Assembly: GCF_900536025.1 (NCBI RefSeq)
Contig: NZ_UNOZ01000002.1
Span: forward strand, 558,001 to 622,000
Origin: Pseudomonas reidholzensis
GTDB taxonomy: Bacteria; Pseudomonadota; Gammaproteobacteria; Pseudomonadales; Pseudomonadaceae
Direction of reading: 5' to 3'
DNA length: 64,000 nt
Both the position numbers and the translations under genes were made by a program. Numbering within the stretch: position 1 is the first letter of the stretch; each line of letters starts with the position of its first letter. Below, piece by piece: positions 1 through 9,440 of this stretch. The notes beneath the pieces were generated by a model. The model saw nothing but the letters and a program-made list of their open reading frames with translations. It had not been told where the DNA came from and did not search any database.

Positions 1-16
1 GGCCCAGGCTTTTAGC

Positions 17-2194
17 TTACAGGCCGTTACGCGCCTTGAACTCGCGGCGACGACGGTGCAAGACCGGCTCGGTATAGCCGTTCGGTTGCTTGGCACCCTC
101 GACAACCAACTCCACCGCCGCCTGGAAGGCCACGTTGTCGTCGAAGTTCGCCGCCATCGGGCGGTACTCGGCATCGCCGGCGTTCTGCTTGTCGACCACC
201 GCCGCCATGCGCTTGAGGCTTTCCACCACCTGCTCCTGGCTGACGATGCCATGGCGCAGCCAGTTGGCCAGCAGCTGCGCGGAAATACGCAGGGTGGCGC
301 GGTCTTCCATCAGGCCGACGTTGTTGATGTCCGGCACCTTCGAGCAACCGACGCCGTGGTCGATCCAGCGCACCACGTAGCCGAGGATGCCCTGGGCGTT
401 GTTGTCCAGCTCGTTGCGGATCTCGTCGGCTGACCAGTTGGTGTCGGCGGCCAGCGGGATGGTCAGGATGTCGTCGACCGATGCTGGCGCACGCTTGGCC
501 AGTTCAGCCTGACGCGCCTGCACGTCGACCTTGTGGTAGTGCAGCGCGTGCAACACGGCTGCGGTCGGCGACGGCACCCAGGCAGTGTTGGCACCGGCCA
601 GCGGGTGAGCGATCTTCTGCTCGAGCATGTCGGCCATCAGGTCGGGCATGGCCCACATCCCTTTGCCGATCTGCGCACGGCCCTGCAGGCCGGTGGCCAG
701 GCCAACGTCGACGTTGTTGTTCTCGTAGGCGCCGATCCACTTCTGGTGCTTCATGGCGCCCTTGCGCACGACGGCGCCGGCTTCCATCGAGGTGTGGATC
801 TCGTCGCCGGTACGGTCGAGGAAGCCGGTGTTGATGAACACCACGCGCTCGGCAGCCGCCTTGATGCAGGCCTTGAGGTTGACCGTGGTGCGGCGCTCCT
901 CGTCCATGATGCCGACCTTCATGGTGTTGCGCGGCATGCCCAGCACGTCTTCGACGCGGCTGAAGATCTCGGCGGCAAAGGCCACTTCTTCAGGGCCGTG
1001 CATCTTCGGCTTGACGATGTACACGCTGCCGGTGCGGCTGTTCTTGCGGGTGCTGCTGCCGTTGAGGTTGTGCAGGGCGATCAGGCCGGTGAACAGGCCG
1101 TCCTGGATACCTTCGGGGATTTCGTTGCCCTGGGCATCGAGGATCGCCGGGTTGGTCATCAGGTGACCGACGTTACGCACGAACAGCAGCGAGCGACCGT
1201 GCAGGGTCACCGTGCCGCCGTTCGGCGCGGCGTACTCGCGGTCCGGGTTCATGGTGCGGGTAAAGGTCTTGCCGCCTTTGCTGACGCTCTCGGCCAGGTC
1301 GCCTTTCATCAGGCCCAGCCAGTTGCGGTAGACCACCACCTTGTCGTCGGCGTCGACGGCGGCGACCGAGTCTTCGCAGTCCATGATGGTGGTCAGCGCC
1401 GATTCCATCAGGATGTCTTTGACACCGGCGGCGTCGGTGCTGCCGACCGGGGTGCTGGCATCGAATTGGATTTCGAAGTGCAGGCCGTTGTGCTTGAGCA
1501 GCACCGAGGTCGGCGCGTTGGCGTCGCCCTGGAAGCCGATCAGTTGAGCGTCGTCACGCAGGCCGCTGTTGCTGCCACCCTTGAGGGCGACGATCAGCTT
1601 GCCGGCGTCGATGCGGTAGGCGCTGGCGTCGACGTGCGAGCCGGCAGCCAGTGGTGCGGCTTCGTCGAGGAAGGCGCGGGCGAAGGCGATTACCTTGTCG
1701 CCACGGACCTTGTTGTAGCCTTGGCCTTTTTCGGCGCCGCCTGCTTCGCTGATGGCATCGGTGCCGTACAGCGCGTCATACAGCGAACCCCAACGGGCGT
1801 TGGCGGCGTTGAGGGCGAAGCGGGCGTTCATCACCGGCACCACCAGCTGTGGGCCGGCCATGCGTGCGATCTCTTCGTCCACGTTCTGCGTGGTGGCCTG
1901 GAAATCGGCTACCTGCGGCAGCAGGTAGCCGATTTCCTCGAGGAAAGCCTTGTAGGCGACGGCGTCGTGGGCCTGGCCTTGGCGCGCCTGGTGCCAGGCG
2001 TCGATCTGGGCTTGCAGCTGGTCGCGTTTGGCGAGCAGGGCTTTGTTCTTTGGAGCGAGGTCGTTGATGATCTTTTGCGCACCGGCCCAGAACTGCTCGG
2101 CGACGATGCCGGTCCCTGGAATGGCTTCGTTGTTGACGAAGTCGTACAGGACCTTGGCGACCTGAAGGCCACCGACTTGAACGTGTTCAGTCAT
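17..2194 (-). CDS. glcB: Malate synthase G
   Basis: This 725-residue protein condenses glyoxylate and acetyl-CoA to malate, completing the glyoxylate shunt and glycolate use in the cytoplasm. The length is that of the monomeric G isoform rather than the shorter A isoform. Family signatures are visible: [17 protein letters not shown] near residue 275, [18 protein letters not shown] near 335, [11 protein letters not shown] near 430 and [13 protein letters not shown] near 635, which carries the catalytic aspartate. I chose the ATG at 2194 because [11 protein letters not shown] is the usual N-terminus; a GTG four codons upstream is less likely. A GAGG ribosome site precedes it. No glc operon genes lie beside it, so it appears to be transcribed alone. 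Confidence 0.97.
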   Translation of the reverse strand: MTEHVQVGGLQVAKVLYDFVNNEAIPGTGIVAEQFWAGAQKIINDLAPKNKALLAKRDQLQAQIDAWHQARQGQAHDAVAYKAFLEEIGYLLPQVADFQATTQNVDEEIARMAGPQLVVPVMNARFALNAANARWGSLYDALYGTDAISEAGGAEKGQGYNKVRGDKVIAFARAFLDEAAPLAAGSHVDASAYRIDAGKLIVALKGGSNSGLRDDAQLIGFQGDANAPTSVLLKHNGLHFEIQFDASTPVGSTDAAGVKDILMESALTTIMDCEDSVAAVDADDKVVVYRNWLGLMKGDLAESVSKGGKTFTRTMNPDREYAAPNGGTVTLHGRSLLFVRNVGHLMTNPAILDAQGNEIPEGIQDGLFTGLIALHNLNGSSTRKNSRTGSVYIVKPKMHGPEEVAFAAEIFSRVEDVLGMPRNTMKVGIMDEERRTTVNLKACIKAAAERVVFINTGFLDRTGDEIHTSMEAGAVVRKGAMKHQKWIGAYENNNVDVGLATGLQGRAQIGKGMWAMPDLMADMLEQKIAHPLAGANTAWVPSPTAAVLHALHYHKVDVQARQAELAKRAPASVDDILTIPLAADTNWSADEIRNELDNNAQGILGYVVRWIDHGVGCSKVPDINNVGLMEDRATLRISAQLLANWLRHGIVSQEQVVESLKRMAAVVDKQNAGDAEYRPMAANFDDNVAFQAAVELVVEGAKQPNGYTEPVLHRRRREFKARNGL

Positions 2195-2643
2195 TGCTTG
2201 CCTCACTCTGCTCAGCTATTTCGCTCATCGTATTAAGCCTGTAGCGCTTCTCTAAACACGCACCAGTTCGTGCCCAAGGGCGGCTGGGTGCGGCCTGCCA
2301 GAAGGGCCGGCGGGCGGGTTGCGTATTTTCACAGGCGCCATGGCAGACATCCAAACGACGTTTTGTAGTCCGCGTCGGGGCATACTACATGAAGCAGCAG
2401 GCGGGTGAACATCAGACTAAAAACGTCGTTGCGCGACCCGTTGGTCGCTTAGAGTCAGGCCGGGAAACGGCATGTTCGCAAAAAACAGGGGGATTGTTCC
2501 AGATAAATCTTGAAACAGTACACGATTGGTTGTCTGGATTGCCCTGCGGCAGGTTGCCGCGGCTTGCCTATACTGATTCGATCCCCAGGGTTCACGCCTT
2601 GTACGGCGGGGCCTGAAGCCGAACCGCAGGAGAGGAGAGCTCA
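2195..2643. other. Intergenic region between glcB and the GcvR-like gene
   Basis: About 450 bases without a convincing gene separate these divergent genes and should hold both promoters. A perfect 11-base inverted pair, AACGACGTTTT at 2354-2364 and AAAACGTCGTT at 2420-2430, lies in the middle. A TATACT hexamer near 2571 is a possible -10 box for the rightward gene but has no good -35. A 75-codon reading frame at 2389-2616 has no recognisable composition or ribosome site and is probably spurious. Confidence 0.5.
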
Positions 2644-3162
2644 GTGGACCACCTCGTATTGACAGTCATCGCCCCCGACAAGGCCGGGCAGGTCGAGCGC
2701 ATCGCCCAGTGCATCGCCGAGCATAACGGCAACTGGCTGGAGAGTCGCATGTCGCGCATGGCCGGGCAGTTTGCCGGGATCCTGCGGGTGGCGGTGCCGG
2801 CGGAATCCTATGACGATCTGGTGAAGTCGCTTCAGGCGTTGGGCAAATACGATATTCGGGTGCTGATCGCCCAGAGCGGTATCGAGCCTTCCTGTACCTG
2901 GAAACCGATCGCCATGGCGCTGGTCGGCAATGATCGGCCGGGCATCGTCCGGGACATTACACGGTTGTTGGCCGAATTGGGGGTAAACCTTGAGCGCTTT
3001 ACCACCGAGGTGCGGCCCGCGCCGATGAGCAGTGAGCCGCTGTTTCATGCCGATGCGCTGCTGGCGCTGCCGTTGACCTTGTCACTGGACGAACTGCAGA
3101 AGCGCCTGGAGGACCTGGCGGACGACCTGATGGTGGAGCTTGAATTGCGGCCCGAGGACTAG
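2644..3162 (+). CDS. gcvR: GcvR-like tandem ACT-domain regulatory protein
   Basis: The 172-residue protein consists of two ACT domains, about residues 2-80 (opening LVLTVIAPDKAGQVERIAQ) and 88-168 (IAMALVGNDRPGIVRDITR). That is the architecture of the glycine cleavage system repressor GcvR, which binds glycine and modulates GcvA by protein contact rather than by binding DNA. No DNA-binding domain is visible, as expected. It starts with GTG, with a strong AGGAGAGGAG ribosome site 6-16 bases upstream. No gcv genes lie nearby, so the exact target in this organism is inferred from family membership only. Confidence 0.75.
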   Translation: MDHLVLTVIAPDKAGQVERIAQCIAEHNGNWLESRMSRMAGQFAGILRVAVPAESYDDLVKSLQALGKYDIRVLIAQSGIEPSCTWKPIAMALVGNDRPGIVRDITRLLAELGVNLERFTTEVRPAPMSSEPLFHADALLALPLTLSLDELQKRLEDLADDLMVELELRPED

Positions 3163-3176
3163 GCGGTGTCAGTGCA

Positions 3177-3256
3177 GGCCTCTTCGCGGGTAAACCCGCT
3201 CCCACACGGACAAGTGCCACCACCCTGTGGGAGCGGGTTTACCCGCGAAAAGACCA
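3177..3256. repeat. REP element pair (GCGGGTTTACCCGC type)
   Basis: Two inverted copies of a REP unit containing CGCGGGTAAACCCGCTCCCACA face each other around a short loop, so the whole element can fold into a long hairpin. The same unit recurs at 5494-5530 and 11675-11772. Its position just after a stop codon, between convergent genes, is typical of Pseudomonas REP elements. Confidence 0.85.
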
Positions 3257-3428
3257 GCGCAGTTATCCCTGTTTTAAGGGGGTCTGCCTGTGGATAACCT
3301 GGGGGCGCTCGCCGCCAGCCCACGCGCACCGAGGCTTGCAGCCAACTGAGCAAAAAACGTCCAGAAATCAGCTGCTTGTGCACAAAGCACGGGGATCAGG
3401 GTGTGGATAACCTCTGGAGATGTCTCTA

Positions 3429-3451
3429 CAGGCCACGCCAGCCGTGGCCTG
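3429..3451. terminator. Possible terminator hairpin between convergent genes
   Basis: A perfect 9-bp stem, CAGGCCACG with CGTGGCCTG around CCAGC, is followed on the plus strand by CAGGGTTTTG and lies between the ends of the GcvR-like gene and rarD. The T run is short and displaced, so it is a weak candidate. Confidence 0.4.
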
Positions 3452-3473
3452 CAGGGTTTTGATCATTTAATGA

Positions 3474-4361
3474 TCAGGCGCGCTTGCGCAGCGACAGCCA
3501 GGCATCCACGCTGTACAGCGCCAGGCCCGCCCAGATACATACGAACGCCACCAGGCTGCTCGACGACAGGTGCTCGTTGAACAGCAGCACCGCCTGCAGC
3601 AGCACCAGGGTAGGCGCCAGGTACTGCAGGAAGCCCAAGGTGGTGTAGGGCAGGTGCCGCGCCGCCGCGTTGAAGCACACCAGCGGGACCAGGGTCACCG
3701 GCCCGGCAGCGATCAGCCAGAGCGCCTCGCTGGTGGTGAAAAAGTCACCCTGGACACTGCTCGCGGTCGGGTTCAGCAGCAACCAGCCAAGCGCCAGCGG
3801 CACCAGCATCCAGGTTTCCACCACCAGCCCTGGCAACGCCGCGACCGGCGCCTGCTTGCGGATCAGGCCATAGAAGCCAAACGTCAGCGCCAGCACCAGC
3901 GAGATCCACGGCAAACTGCCGACCTGCCACACCTGCTGGGCGACACCCAGCGCCGCCAGCGCCACCGCCAGCCATTGCAGGCGGCGCAGCCGTTCGCCGA
4001 GCAGCAGCATGCCGAGCAGCACGTTGACCAACGGGTTGATGTAGTAGCCCAGGCTGGCCTCGAGCATGCGGCCGTTATTGACCGCCCACACGTAGGTCAG
4101 CCAATTGCCGGCGATCAACGCCCCGCTCAGGGCCAGGATCGCCAGCCGGCGCGGGTTGTCGCGCAGCTCGCGCCACCAGCCCGGGTGTTTCCAGACCAGC
4201 AGCAAGAGCGAACCGAACAGCGCCGACCAGAGCACCCGGTGGACGATGATCTCGACCGCCGGCACACTCTGGATGGCTTTGAAGTACAGCGGGAACAGGC
4301 CCCAGATGATGTAGGCCGTAAGGCCCAGAATATACCCGCGACGCGGGTTTGCAGCGTGCAT
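3474..4361 (-). CDS. rarD: RarD-type EamA family transporter
   Basis: The 295-residue integral membrane protein has about ten hydrophobic segments and opens GYILGLTAYIIWGLFPLYFKAI, which is diagnostic of the RarD branch of the EamA drug/metabolite superfamily. E. coli RarD was named from a chloramphenicol-sensitivity annotation, but its substrate is not established. Length is normal for the family. It starts at ATG 4361, 64 bases downstream of srkA on the same strand, so co-transcription is possible. Substrate and role here are unknown. Confidence 0.88.
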   Translation of the reverse strand: MHAANPRRGYILGLTAYIIWGLFPLYFKAIQSVPAVEIIVHRVLWSALFGSLLLLVWKHPGWWRELRDNPRRLAILALSGALIAGNWLTYVWAVNNGRMLEASLGYYINPLVNVLLGMLLLGERLRRLQWLAVALAALGVAQQVWQVGSLPWISLVLALTFGFYGLIRKQAPVAALPGLVVETWMLVPLALGWLLLNPTASSVQGDFFTTSEALWLIAAGPVTLVPLVCFNAAARHLPYTTLGFLQYLAPTLVLLQAVLLFNEHLSSSSLVAFVCIWAGLALYSVDAWLSLRKRA

Positions 4362-4425
4362 GCAGAATCCTTGCTTAGGTAGCTAAATACAGCGACACCT
4401 ATTGTAGACAGACCTGCAGGGGGTT

Positions 4426-5400
4426 CTAGAACAATTTCAGCGGCTGCTCGTCGAGGGCTGCGCACTGTTCGCGCAGGGCCAGGATCTGGTCGCCCCAGTA
4501 GCGCGGCTGGCCGAACCAGGGGAAGCTGCGCGGGAACGCCGGGTCGTCCCAGCGGCGTGCCAGCCAGGCGCTGTAGTGCAGCTGGCGCAGGGCCCGCAGC
4601 GGCTCGATCAGCGGCAGCTCGCGCGGGTCGAAGTCGTGGAACTCGTTGTAGCCGTCGATCAGTTCGGCCAACTGCCCGAGGCGCTCTTCGCGGCTGCCGG
4701 CGAGCATCATCCACAGGTCTTGCACGGCGGGGCCCATGCGGCAGTCATCGAGGTCGACGACGTGGTAGGCCTCGTCGCGGTGCATGAGGTTGCCGGGGTG
4801 GCAGTCGCCGTGCAGGCGGATCAGTTGATGCGGGGTACGCGCGTAGACCGCCTCGACCCGCTTGAGCAGGTCGCGGGCCACCGACTCGTAGGCCGGCAGC
4901 AGCTCCTTTGGCACATGGTTGCCTGCCAGCAGGGTGTCCAGCGAGGCGTGGCCGAAGTTGCTCACCGCCAGCGCTTCGCGGTGCTCGAAGGGGCGGGTGG
5001 CGCCGACCTTGTGCAGGCGCCCAAGCAGTTGGCCGAGGCGGTACAGCTGGTCGAGGTTGCCCGGCTCCGGGGCGTGCCCGCCGCGCCGCGGGAACAGCGC
5101 AAAGCGAAAGCCCTGGTGCTCGAACAGGCTGCGGCCGTCGAGCTGGATCGGCGCCACTACCGGCACTTCGCAGTCGGCCAGTTCGGCGGTGAAGCTGTGT
5201 TCTTCGTGGATCTGTGCATCGCTCCAGCGGCCGGGGCGGTAGAACTTGGCGATCAGCGGCTGCTCATCTTCGATGCCCACCTGATAGACCCGGTTCTCGT
5301 AGCTGTTGAGCGCCAGCACCCGCGCGTCGCTGAGAAAGCCGATGCTTTCAACGGCGTCCAGGACCAGGTCGGGGGTGAGGGTGTCGAAGGGGTGGGACAT
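4426..5400 (-). CDS. srkA: Stress response serine/threonine kinase SrkA (YihE/RdoA)
   Basis: This 324-residue cytoplasmic protein belongs to the aminoglycoside phosphotransferase-like kinase fold. The catalytic loop HGDCHPGN lies near residue 200, and the metal-binding DLDD follows about 17 residues later. The N-terminal SYENRVYQVG and LIAKFYRPGRW match SrkA/YihE. In E. coli it is a Ser/Thr kinase that counters stress-induced programmed death and is part of the Cpx response. There it is followed by dsbA; here it is followed by rarD instead. The start at 5400 has GGAGCTCC just upstream. Confidence 0.9.
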   Translation of the reverse strand: MSHPFDTLTPDLVLDAVESIGFLSDARVLALNSYENRVYQVGIEDEQPLIAKFYRPGRWSDAQIHEEHSFTAELADCEVPVVAPIQLDGRSLFEHQGFRFALFPRRGGHAPEPGNLDQLYRLGQLLGRLHKVGATRPFEHREALAVSNFGHASLDTLLAGNHVPKELLPAYESVARDLLKRVEAVYARTPHQLIRLHGDCHPGNLMHRDEAYHVVDLDDCRMGPAVQDLWMMLAGSREERLGQLAELIDGYNEFHDFDPRELPLIEPLRALRQLHYSAWLARRWDDPAFPRSFPWFGQPRYWGDQILALREQCAALDEQPLKLF

Positions 5401-5493
5401 TGGAGCTCCGGAGGGGCGACGTCAGTGAGCCATGGTACCCCATTCCACCTGGGCTCATTGGCCCTGCATAGCGAACCCCGCGGCCAACGCCGA

Positions 5494-5530
5494 CCCTGTA
5501 GGAGCGGGTTTACCCGCGAACCGGGCGCGC
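5494..5530. repeat. Single REP unit (GCGGGTTTACCCGC type)
   Basis: One copy of the TGTAGGAGCGGGTTTACCCG unit lies between srkA and the modE-like gene. It lacks the facing partner seen at 3177-3256 and 11675-11772. Confidence 0.75.
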
Positions 5531-5545
5531 AAGCGCACGGCCTGG

Positions 5546-6310
5546 CTACACCGGCACGCCCAGCAGCACAAAGGAGGGATGAAACTGCACCCGCAGCTCC
5601 AGCCCCGGCGCAACCTGGCGAGCGCTCAACCACTGGGCGTCGACAAACGCACACAGCGTCTGCCCATTGCCCAGGCTCAAGCGCACCTCGCTGCTGCCAT
5701 CTTCGTCAGCCAGCACTTCCTCGACCGTGGCCGGCAGGCAGTTACACCCGTCCTCGGCCAGATCGCCATCGCCCAGCACCCGCACCCAGCCCGCCTTGAG
5801 CAACGCCACCACCATGCTGCCCAACGCCAGCTCCAGGCGCTCGGTGCTGTCCCGGGTAATCAACGCCTCGATCTCCAGACCGCCGCCGAGTGCCAGGCTG
5901 ACCCGATCATGCCGGCCTTCCCGGCGCAGCCCGCTGACTTCGCCCTGCAACTGGTTGCGCGCACTGGTGCGCAGCATCAGGCGGCCGAGCAGGTCGAGGT
6001 CGCTGCTCTGCTCGGCGGCCTCGAGGATCTGTGCCTGCAAGCCTTGCAGCCGCTGGTAGAGGCGCAGCACCCGCTCGCCCTCGGCAGACAACCGCGCACC
6101 GCCGCCGCCGCGACCCCCGGTGCTGCGCTCGACCAGTGGCTGGCTGGCGAGGTTGTTGAGCTCGTCGATCGCATCCCAGGCGGCTTTGTAGCTGATCCCC
6201 GCAGCCTTGGCGGCACGGGTGATCGAGCCTTGCTCGGCAACATGCTGGAGCAGGGCGATGCGCTGCGGGCGACGGGCGATGTGTTGGGTGAGCAGGGTGG
6301 GCAAGGACAT
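5546..6310 (-). CDS. modE: ModE-type molybdate-responsive regulator
   Basis: The 254-residue protein has an N-terminal LysR-like winged helix (RRPQRIALLQHVAEQGSI, AAKAAGISYKAAWDAIDELN, residues about 10-110). Two C-terminal TOBE/molybdate-binding domains follow, starting around 120 (RTSARNQLQGEV) and 188. ModE binds molybdate through the TOBE pair and controls uptake and molybdoenzyme genes. I trimmed the reading frame to ATG 6310 (MSLPTLLTQH) because the upstream extension overlaps comF and has no family resemblance. No modABC transporter genes are adjacent, so it acts in trans if functional. Confidence 0.88.
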   Translation of the reverse strand: MSLPTLLTQHIARRPQRIALLQHVAEQGSITRAAKAAGISYKAAWDAIDELNNLASQPLVERSTGGRGGGGARLSAEGERVLRLYQRLQGLQAQILEAAEQSSDLDLLGRLMLRTSARNQLQGEVSGLRREGRHDRVSLALGGGLEIEALITRDSTERLELALGSMVVALLKAGWVRVLGDGDLAEDGCNCLPATVEEVLADEDGSSEVRLSLGNGQTLCAFVDAQWLSARQVAPGLELRVQFHPSFVLLGVPV

Positions 6311-6380
6311 GAAGGCTGGCCAAAGGGGGTGAATGCAGCGACGGTGCCTCCCGTGTCGCGTCGAGTCAAGCCCGATGCCC

Positions 6381-7118
6381 TCACGCCTGGCCGGGCTTGG
6401 GTGTGCGCGCCAGGCAATACACATCGACCCGTCGCACCCCAGCCTTGAGCAGTATCTCGGCCAGCGCCTGGGCCGTGGCGCCGGTGGTCAGCACATCATC
6501 GATCAAGGCCACGTGCAGACCCTCTACCTGTGCCCCAGGCGCCAGGCAAAACGCCTGGCGCAAGTTGCCCCGCCGCTCACGCGCGCTCAGCAATTGCTGC
6601 GCCGGGGTGTCGCGGGTGCGCTGCAGCACCTGGTGATGACTGGCGATGCCCAACTGAGTGGACAACCAGCGCGCCAGCATCTCGGCCTGGTTGAAGCCGC
6701 GCGCGCGCAGTCGACGTGTCGCCAGCGGTACGGGCAACAACTGGTCTGGCTGTGCCAGCCCCTGGGCGAAGCGATACTGCAGCGCCTGCCCCAGCAAGTG
6801 TGCCAGCAAGCGGCCCAGCGGCCACTGGCGCTGGTGCTTGAAGCGGCTGACCAAGGTATCCACCGGAAAGCCGAAATGCCACGGCGCAACCACCTGGGCA
6901 AAGGCTGGCGGCCGGCGGCTGCATTGGCCGCAAAGCAAATCGGCCAGCGGCAGCGGCAACGCGCAGCGCAGGCACTGCTCCTCCAGCCAGGGCAGCTCTG
7001 CCTCGCAGGCCACGCACAGCGGGTAGGCCTGCTCCGCCGCTTCATTGCAGAGTAAACACGCATGGTCAATATTTAACCAGTTGTAAACCTTGCCTCTTGC
7101 GGGTGGTTGACAGTCCAT
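6381..7118 (-). CDS. comF: ComF family phosphoribosyltransferase-like protein
   Basis: The 245-residue protein has an N-terminal double zinc-ribbon rich in CxxC pairs (CLLC, CVAC, CLRC, CGQC within residues 21-65). A type I phosphoribosyltransferase domain follows, with the PRPP loop ALIDDVLTTGATA near residue 210. Related ComF/GntX proteins are tied to DNA uptake and use of DNA as nutrient, but the molecular activity is unsettled. The gene diverges from bioB, and its first codons contain the probable BirA operator and the bioB -35 box, so biotin control may also touch comF. Confidence 0.9.
   Translation of the reverse strand: MDCQPPARGKVYNWLNIDHACLLCNEAAEQAYPLCVACEAELPWLEEQCLRCALPLPLADLLCGQCSRRPPAFAQVVAPWHFGFPVDTLVSRFKHQRQWPLGRLLAHLLGQALQYRFAQGLAQPDQLLPVPLATRRLRARGFNQAEMLARWLSTQLGIASHHQVLQRTRDTPAQQLLSARERRGNLRQAFCLAPGAQVEGLHVALIDDVLTTGATAQALAEILLKAGVRRVDVYCLARTPKPGQA
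7081..7113. promoter_or_regulatory. Probable BirA operator for the biotin operon
   Basis: TTGTAAACC at 7081-7089 is followed after 15 bases by GGTTGACAG at 7105-7113, an inverted pair with seven of nine positions complementary. The left half is identical to the E. coli bioO half-site as I remember it. The right half contains TTGACA (7107-7112), the likely -35 box of the bioB promoter, so BirA-biotinyl-AMP bound here would block transcription. The operator lies inside the first codons of the divergent comF gene, about 95 bases before bioB. Confidence 0.72.
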
Positions 7119-7136
7119 GGGCCTTCCGTAACTATT
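7107..7136 (+). promoter_or_regulatory. Predicted bioB promoter
   Basis: A consensus -35 box TTGACA at 7107-7112 is followed 17-18 bases later by a weak -10 region around TAACTATT (7129-7136). It points at bioB and overlaps the right half of the BirA site. The -10 assignment is uncertain. Confidence 0.5.
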
Positions 7137-7206
7137 GCGGCTATCCGTGATGCGCTGGCGGCGTTGCTGTCCCCGCGCCCGTCAAAGCCTAGATAAGGAA
7201 ACGCCG

Positions 7207-8265
7207 ATGAGCGCCAGCACAACTGCAACAACACGTCACGACTGGGCCCTGGCCGAGGTCAAGGCGCTGTTCCAGCAACCGTTCAACGACCTGTTGTTCC
7301 AGGCGCAGAGCGTGCATCGCGCGCACTTCGATCCGAACCGCGTGCAGGTCTCGACCTTGCTGTCGATCAAGACCGGCGCGTGCCCGGAAGATTGCAAATA
7401 TTGTCCGCAGTCCGGCCACTACAACACCGGGCTGGAAAAACAGAAGTTGATGGAAGTGCAGAAGGTCCTCGAAGAGGCCGCTCGCGCCAAGGCCATCGGC
7501 TCGACCCGCTTCTGCATGGGCGCGGCCTGGAAGCACCCGTCGGCCAAGGACATGCCGTATGTCCTGGAGATGGTCAAAGGGGTCAAGGCCCTGGGCCTGG
7601 AAACCTGCATGACCCTCGGCCGCCTCGACCAGGACCAGACCGCCGTGCTGGCCCAGGCCGGCCTGGACTACTACAACCACAACCTCGACACCTCGCCGGA
7701 CTTCTACACCAGCATCATCACCACCCGCACCTACAGCGAGCGCCTGCAGACCCTGGCCTACGTGCGCGATGCCGGGATGAAGATCTGCTCGGGCGGCATC
7801 CTCGGCATGGGCGAGTCGCTGGACGACCGCGCAAACCTGCTGATCCAGCTGGCCAACCTGCCGGAGCACCCGGAGTCGGTGCCGATCAACATGCTGGTCA
7901 AGGTCGCCGGCACGCCGCTGGCCAATGAAGAAGACGTCGATCCCTTCGACTTCATCCGCATGCTGGCGGTGGCGCGTATCCTCATGCCCACGTCGCACGT
8001 GCGCCTGTCGGCGGGCCGCGAGGCGATGAACGAGCAGATGCAAGCACTGGCGTTCATGGCCGGGGCCAACTCGATCTTCTATGGCGAGAAGCTGCTGACC
8101 ACCGCCAACCCGCAGGCCGACAAGGACATGCAGCTGTTCGCCCGTCTCGGCATCCAGCCGGAAGCGCGCGAAGAGCACGCCGACGAAGTGCACCAGGCGG
8201 CCATCGAGCAAGCCCTGGTCGAGCAGCGCAGCAGCGAGATGTTCTACGACGCAGCGTCTGCCTGA
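7207..8265 (+). CDS. bioB: Biotin synthase
   Basis: This 352-residue radical SAM enzyme inserts sulfur into dethiobiotin, the last step of biotin synthesis. The SAM cluster motif CPEDCKYC places its cysteines at residues 59, 63 and 66. Downstream [10 protein letters not shown] and [12 protein letters not shown] are typical family signatures. I chose ATG 7207 ([13 protein letters not shown]), preceded by TAAGGAAA as ribosome site; an upstream extension of 24 codons is arginine-rich and not family-like. It is first in the operon bioB-bioF-bioH-bioC-bioD, with the BirA-type operator upstream. Confidence 0.97.
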   Translation: MSASTTATTRHDWALAEVKALFQQPFNDLLFQAQSVHRAHFDPNRVQVSTLLSIKTGACPEDCKYCPQSGHYNTGLEKQKLMEVQKVLEEAARAKAIGSTRFCMGAAWKHPSAKDMPYVLEMVKGVKALGLETCMTLGRLDQDQTAVLAQAGLDYYNHNLDTSPDFYTSIITTRTYSERLQTLAYVRDAGMKICSGGILGMGESLDDRANLLIQLANLPEHPESVPINMLVKVAGTPLANEEDVDPFDFIRMLAVARILMPTSHVRLSAGREAMNEQMQALAFMAGANSIFYGEKLLTTANPQADKDMQLFARLGIQPEAREEHADEVHQAAIEQALVEQRSSEMFYDAASA

Positions 8266-8267
8266 GC

Positions 8268-9440
8268 ATGGCCTTCGACCTGACGGCGCGCCTGGCCGAA
8301 CGGCGCGCCGCCGACCTCTATCGGCAGCGGCCGCTCCTGCAAAGCCCGCAAGGGCCGCAGGTGGTGGTCGACGGCCAGCCGCTGCTGGCCTTCTGCAACA
8401 ATGACTACCTGGGCCTGGCCAACCACCCCGAGGTGATCGCCGCCTGGCAGGCGGGCGCCGAGCGCTGGGGTGTCGGCGGCGGTGCCTCGCACCTGGTCAT
8501 CGGCCACAGCACGCCTCACCACCAGCTGGAAGAGGCGCTCGCCGAGCTCACCGGGCGCCCGCGTGCGTTGCTGTTTTCCACGGGCTACATGGCCAACCTC
8601 GGCGCGATCACCGCGCTGGTCGGGCAGGGCGACACGGTCCTTCAGGACCGTCTCAACCACGCCTCGTTGCTGGATGGCGGGCTGCTCAGCGGCGCGCGCT
8701 TCAACCGTTACCTGCACAACGACCCGGTCAGCCTGGCCAGCCGCCTGGACAAGGCGAGCGGCAATACCCTGGTAGTGACCGATGGGGTGTTCAGCATGGA
8801 CGGCGACCTTGCCGACCTGCCGGCCCTGGCCGCTACCGCCCAGGCACGCGGTGCCTGGTTGATGGTCGATGACGCGCACGGCCTGGGCACCCTGGGTGCC
8901 AATGGCGGCGGTATCGTCGAGCACTTTGGCCTGGGCCTGGAGGAGGTGCCGGTACTGATCGGCACCCTGGGCAAGGCCTGCGGTACCGCGGGCGCTTTCG
9001 TCGCGGGCAGCGAAGAGCTGATCGAGGCGCTGGTGCAGTTCGCCCGGCCCTACATCTACACCACCAGCCAGCCGCCAGCGCTGGCCTGTGCCACGCTCAA
9101 GAGCCTGGAACTGCTGCGCCGCGAAAGCTGGCGGCGTGAGCACCTCGCTGCGCTGATCCGGCAGTTCCGCCAGGGCGCCGAGCAGATCGGCCTGCGCCTG
9201 ATGGACAGCCAGACGCCGATCCAGCCGATCCTGATCGGCGACAGCGCACGCGCCTTGCGCCTGTCGCGGATGTTGCGCGAGCGTGGGCTGCTGGTGACGG
9301 CGATTCGCCCGCCGACCGTGCCTGCCGGCAGCGCCCGCCTGCGGGTTACCTTGAGCGCCGCGCACAGCGAGGCGCAGGTCCAGCTATTGTTGAATGCATT
9401 GGCCGAGTGTTATCCACAGCTGGAGTCCGCCGATGCGTAA
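8268..9440 (+). CDS. bioF: 8-amino-7-oxononanoate synthase
   Basis: The 390-residue PLP enzyme condenses pimeloyl-ACP with L-alanine to give 8-amino-7-oxononanoate. The N-terminal [15 protein letters not shown] and the PLP lysine K236 in [14 protein letters not shown] identify the alpha-oxoamine synthase family, and [11 protein letters not shown] carries the PLP-ring aspartate and histidine. It starts two bases after the bioB stop and overlaps the start of bioH by eight bases, which implies translational coupling. Confidence 0.97.
   Translation: MAFDLTARLAERRAADLYRQRPLLQSPQGPQVVVDGQPLLAFCNNDYLGLANHPEVIAAWQAGAERWGVGGGASHLVIGHSTPHHQLEEALAELTGRPRALLFSTGYMANLGAITALVGQGDTVLQDRLNHASLLDGGLLSGARFNRYLHNDPVSLASRLDKASGNTLVVTDGVFSMDGDLADLPALAATAQARGAWLMVDDAHGLGTLGANGGGIVEHFGLGLEEVPVLIGTLGKACGTAGAFVAGSEELIEALVQFARPYIYTTSQPPALACATLKSLELLRRESWRREHLAALIRQFRQGAEQIGLRLMDSQTPIQPILIGDSARALRLSRMLRERGLLVTAIRPPTVPAGSARLRVTLSAAHSEAQVQLLLNALAECYPQLESADA

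Larger units (their letters stand above)
3163..3473. other. Intergenic region with REP pair, two DnaA boxes and a hairpin
   Basis: This 311-base gap between convergent genes has no gene. It begins with a REP palindrome pair (3177-3256). It then has two exact matches to the DnaA box in the orientation TGTGGATAA, at 3289-3297 and 3402-3410. It ends with a 9-bp hairpin at 3429-3451 and a perfect palindrome TGATCATT-T-AATGATCA at 3460-3476 that overlaps the rarD stop codon. Confidence 0.6.

Noticed and set aside
2389..2616. A 75-codon frame upstream of the GcvR-like gene
   Set aside because: No ribosome site or recognisable sequence; it lies in the region expected to hold the promoter.
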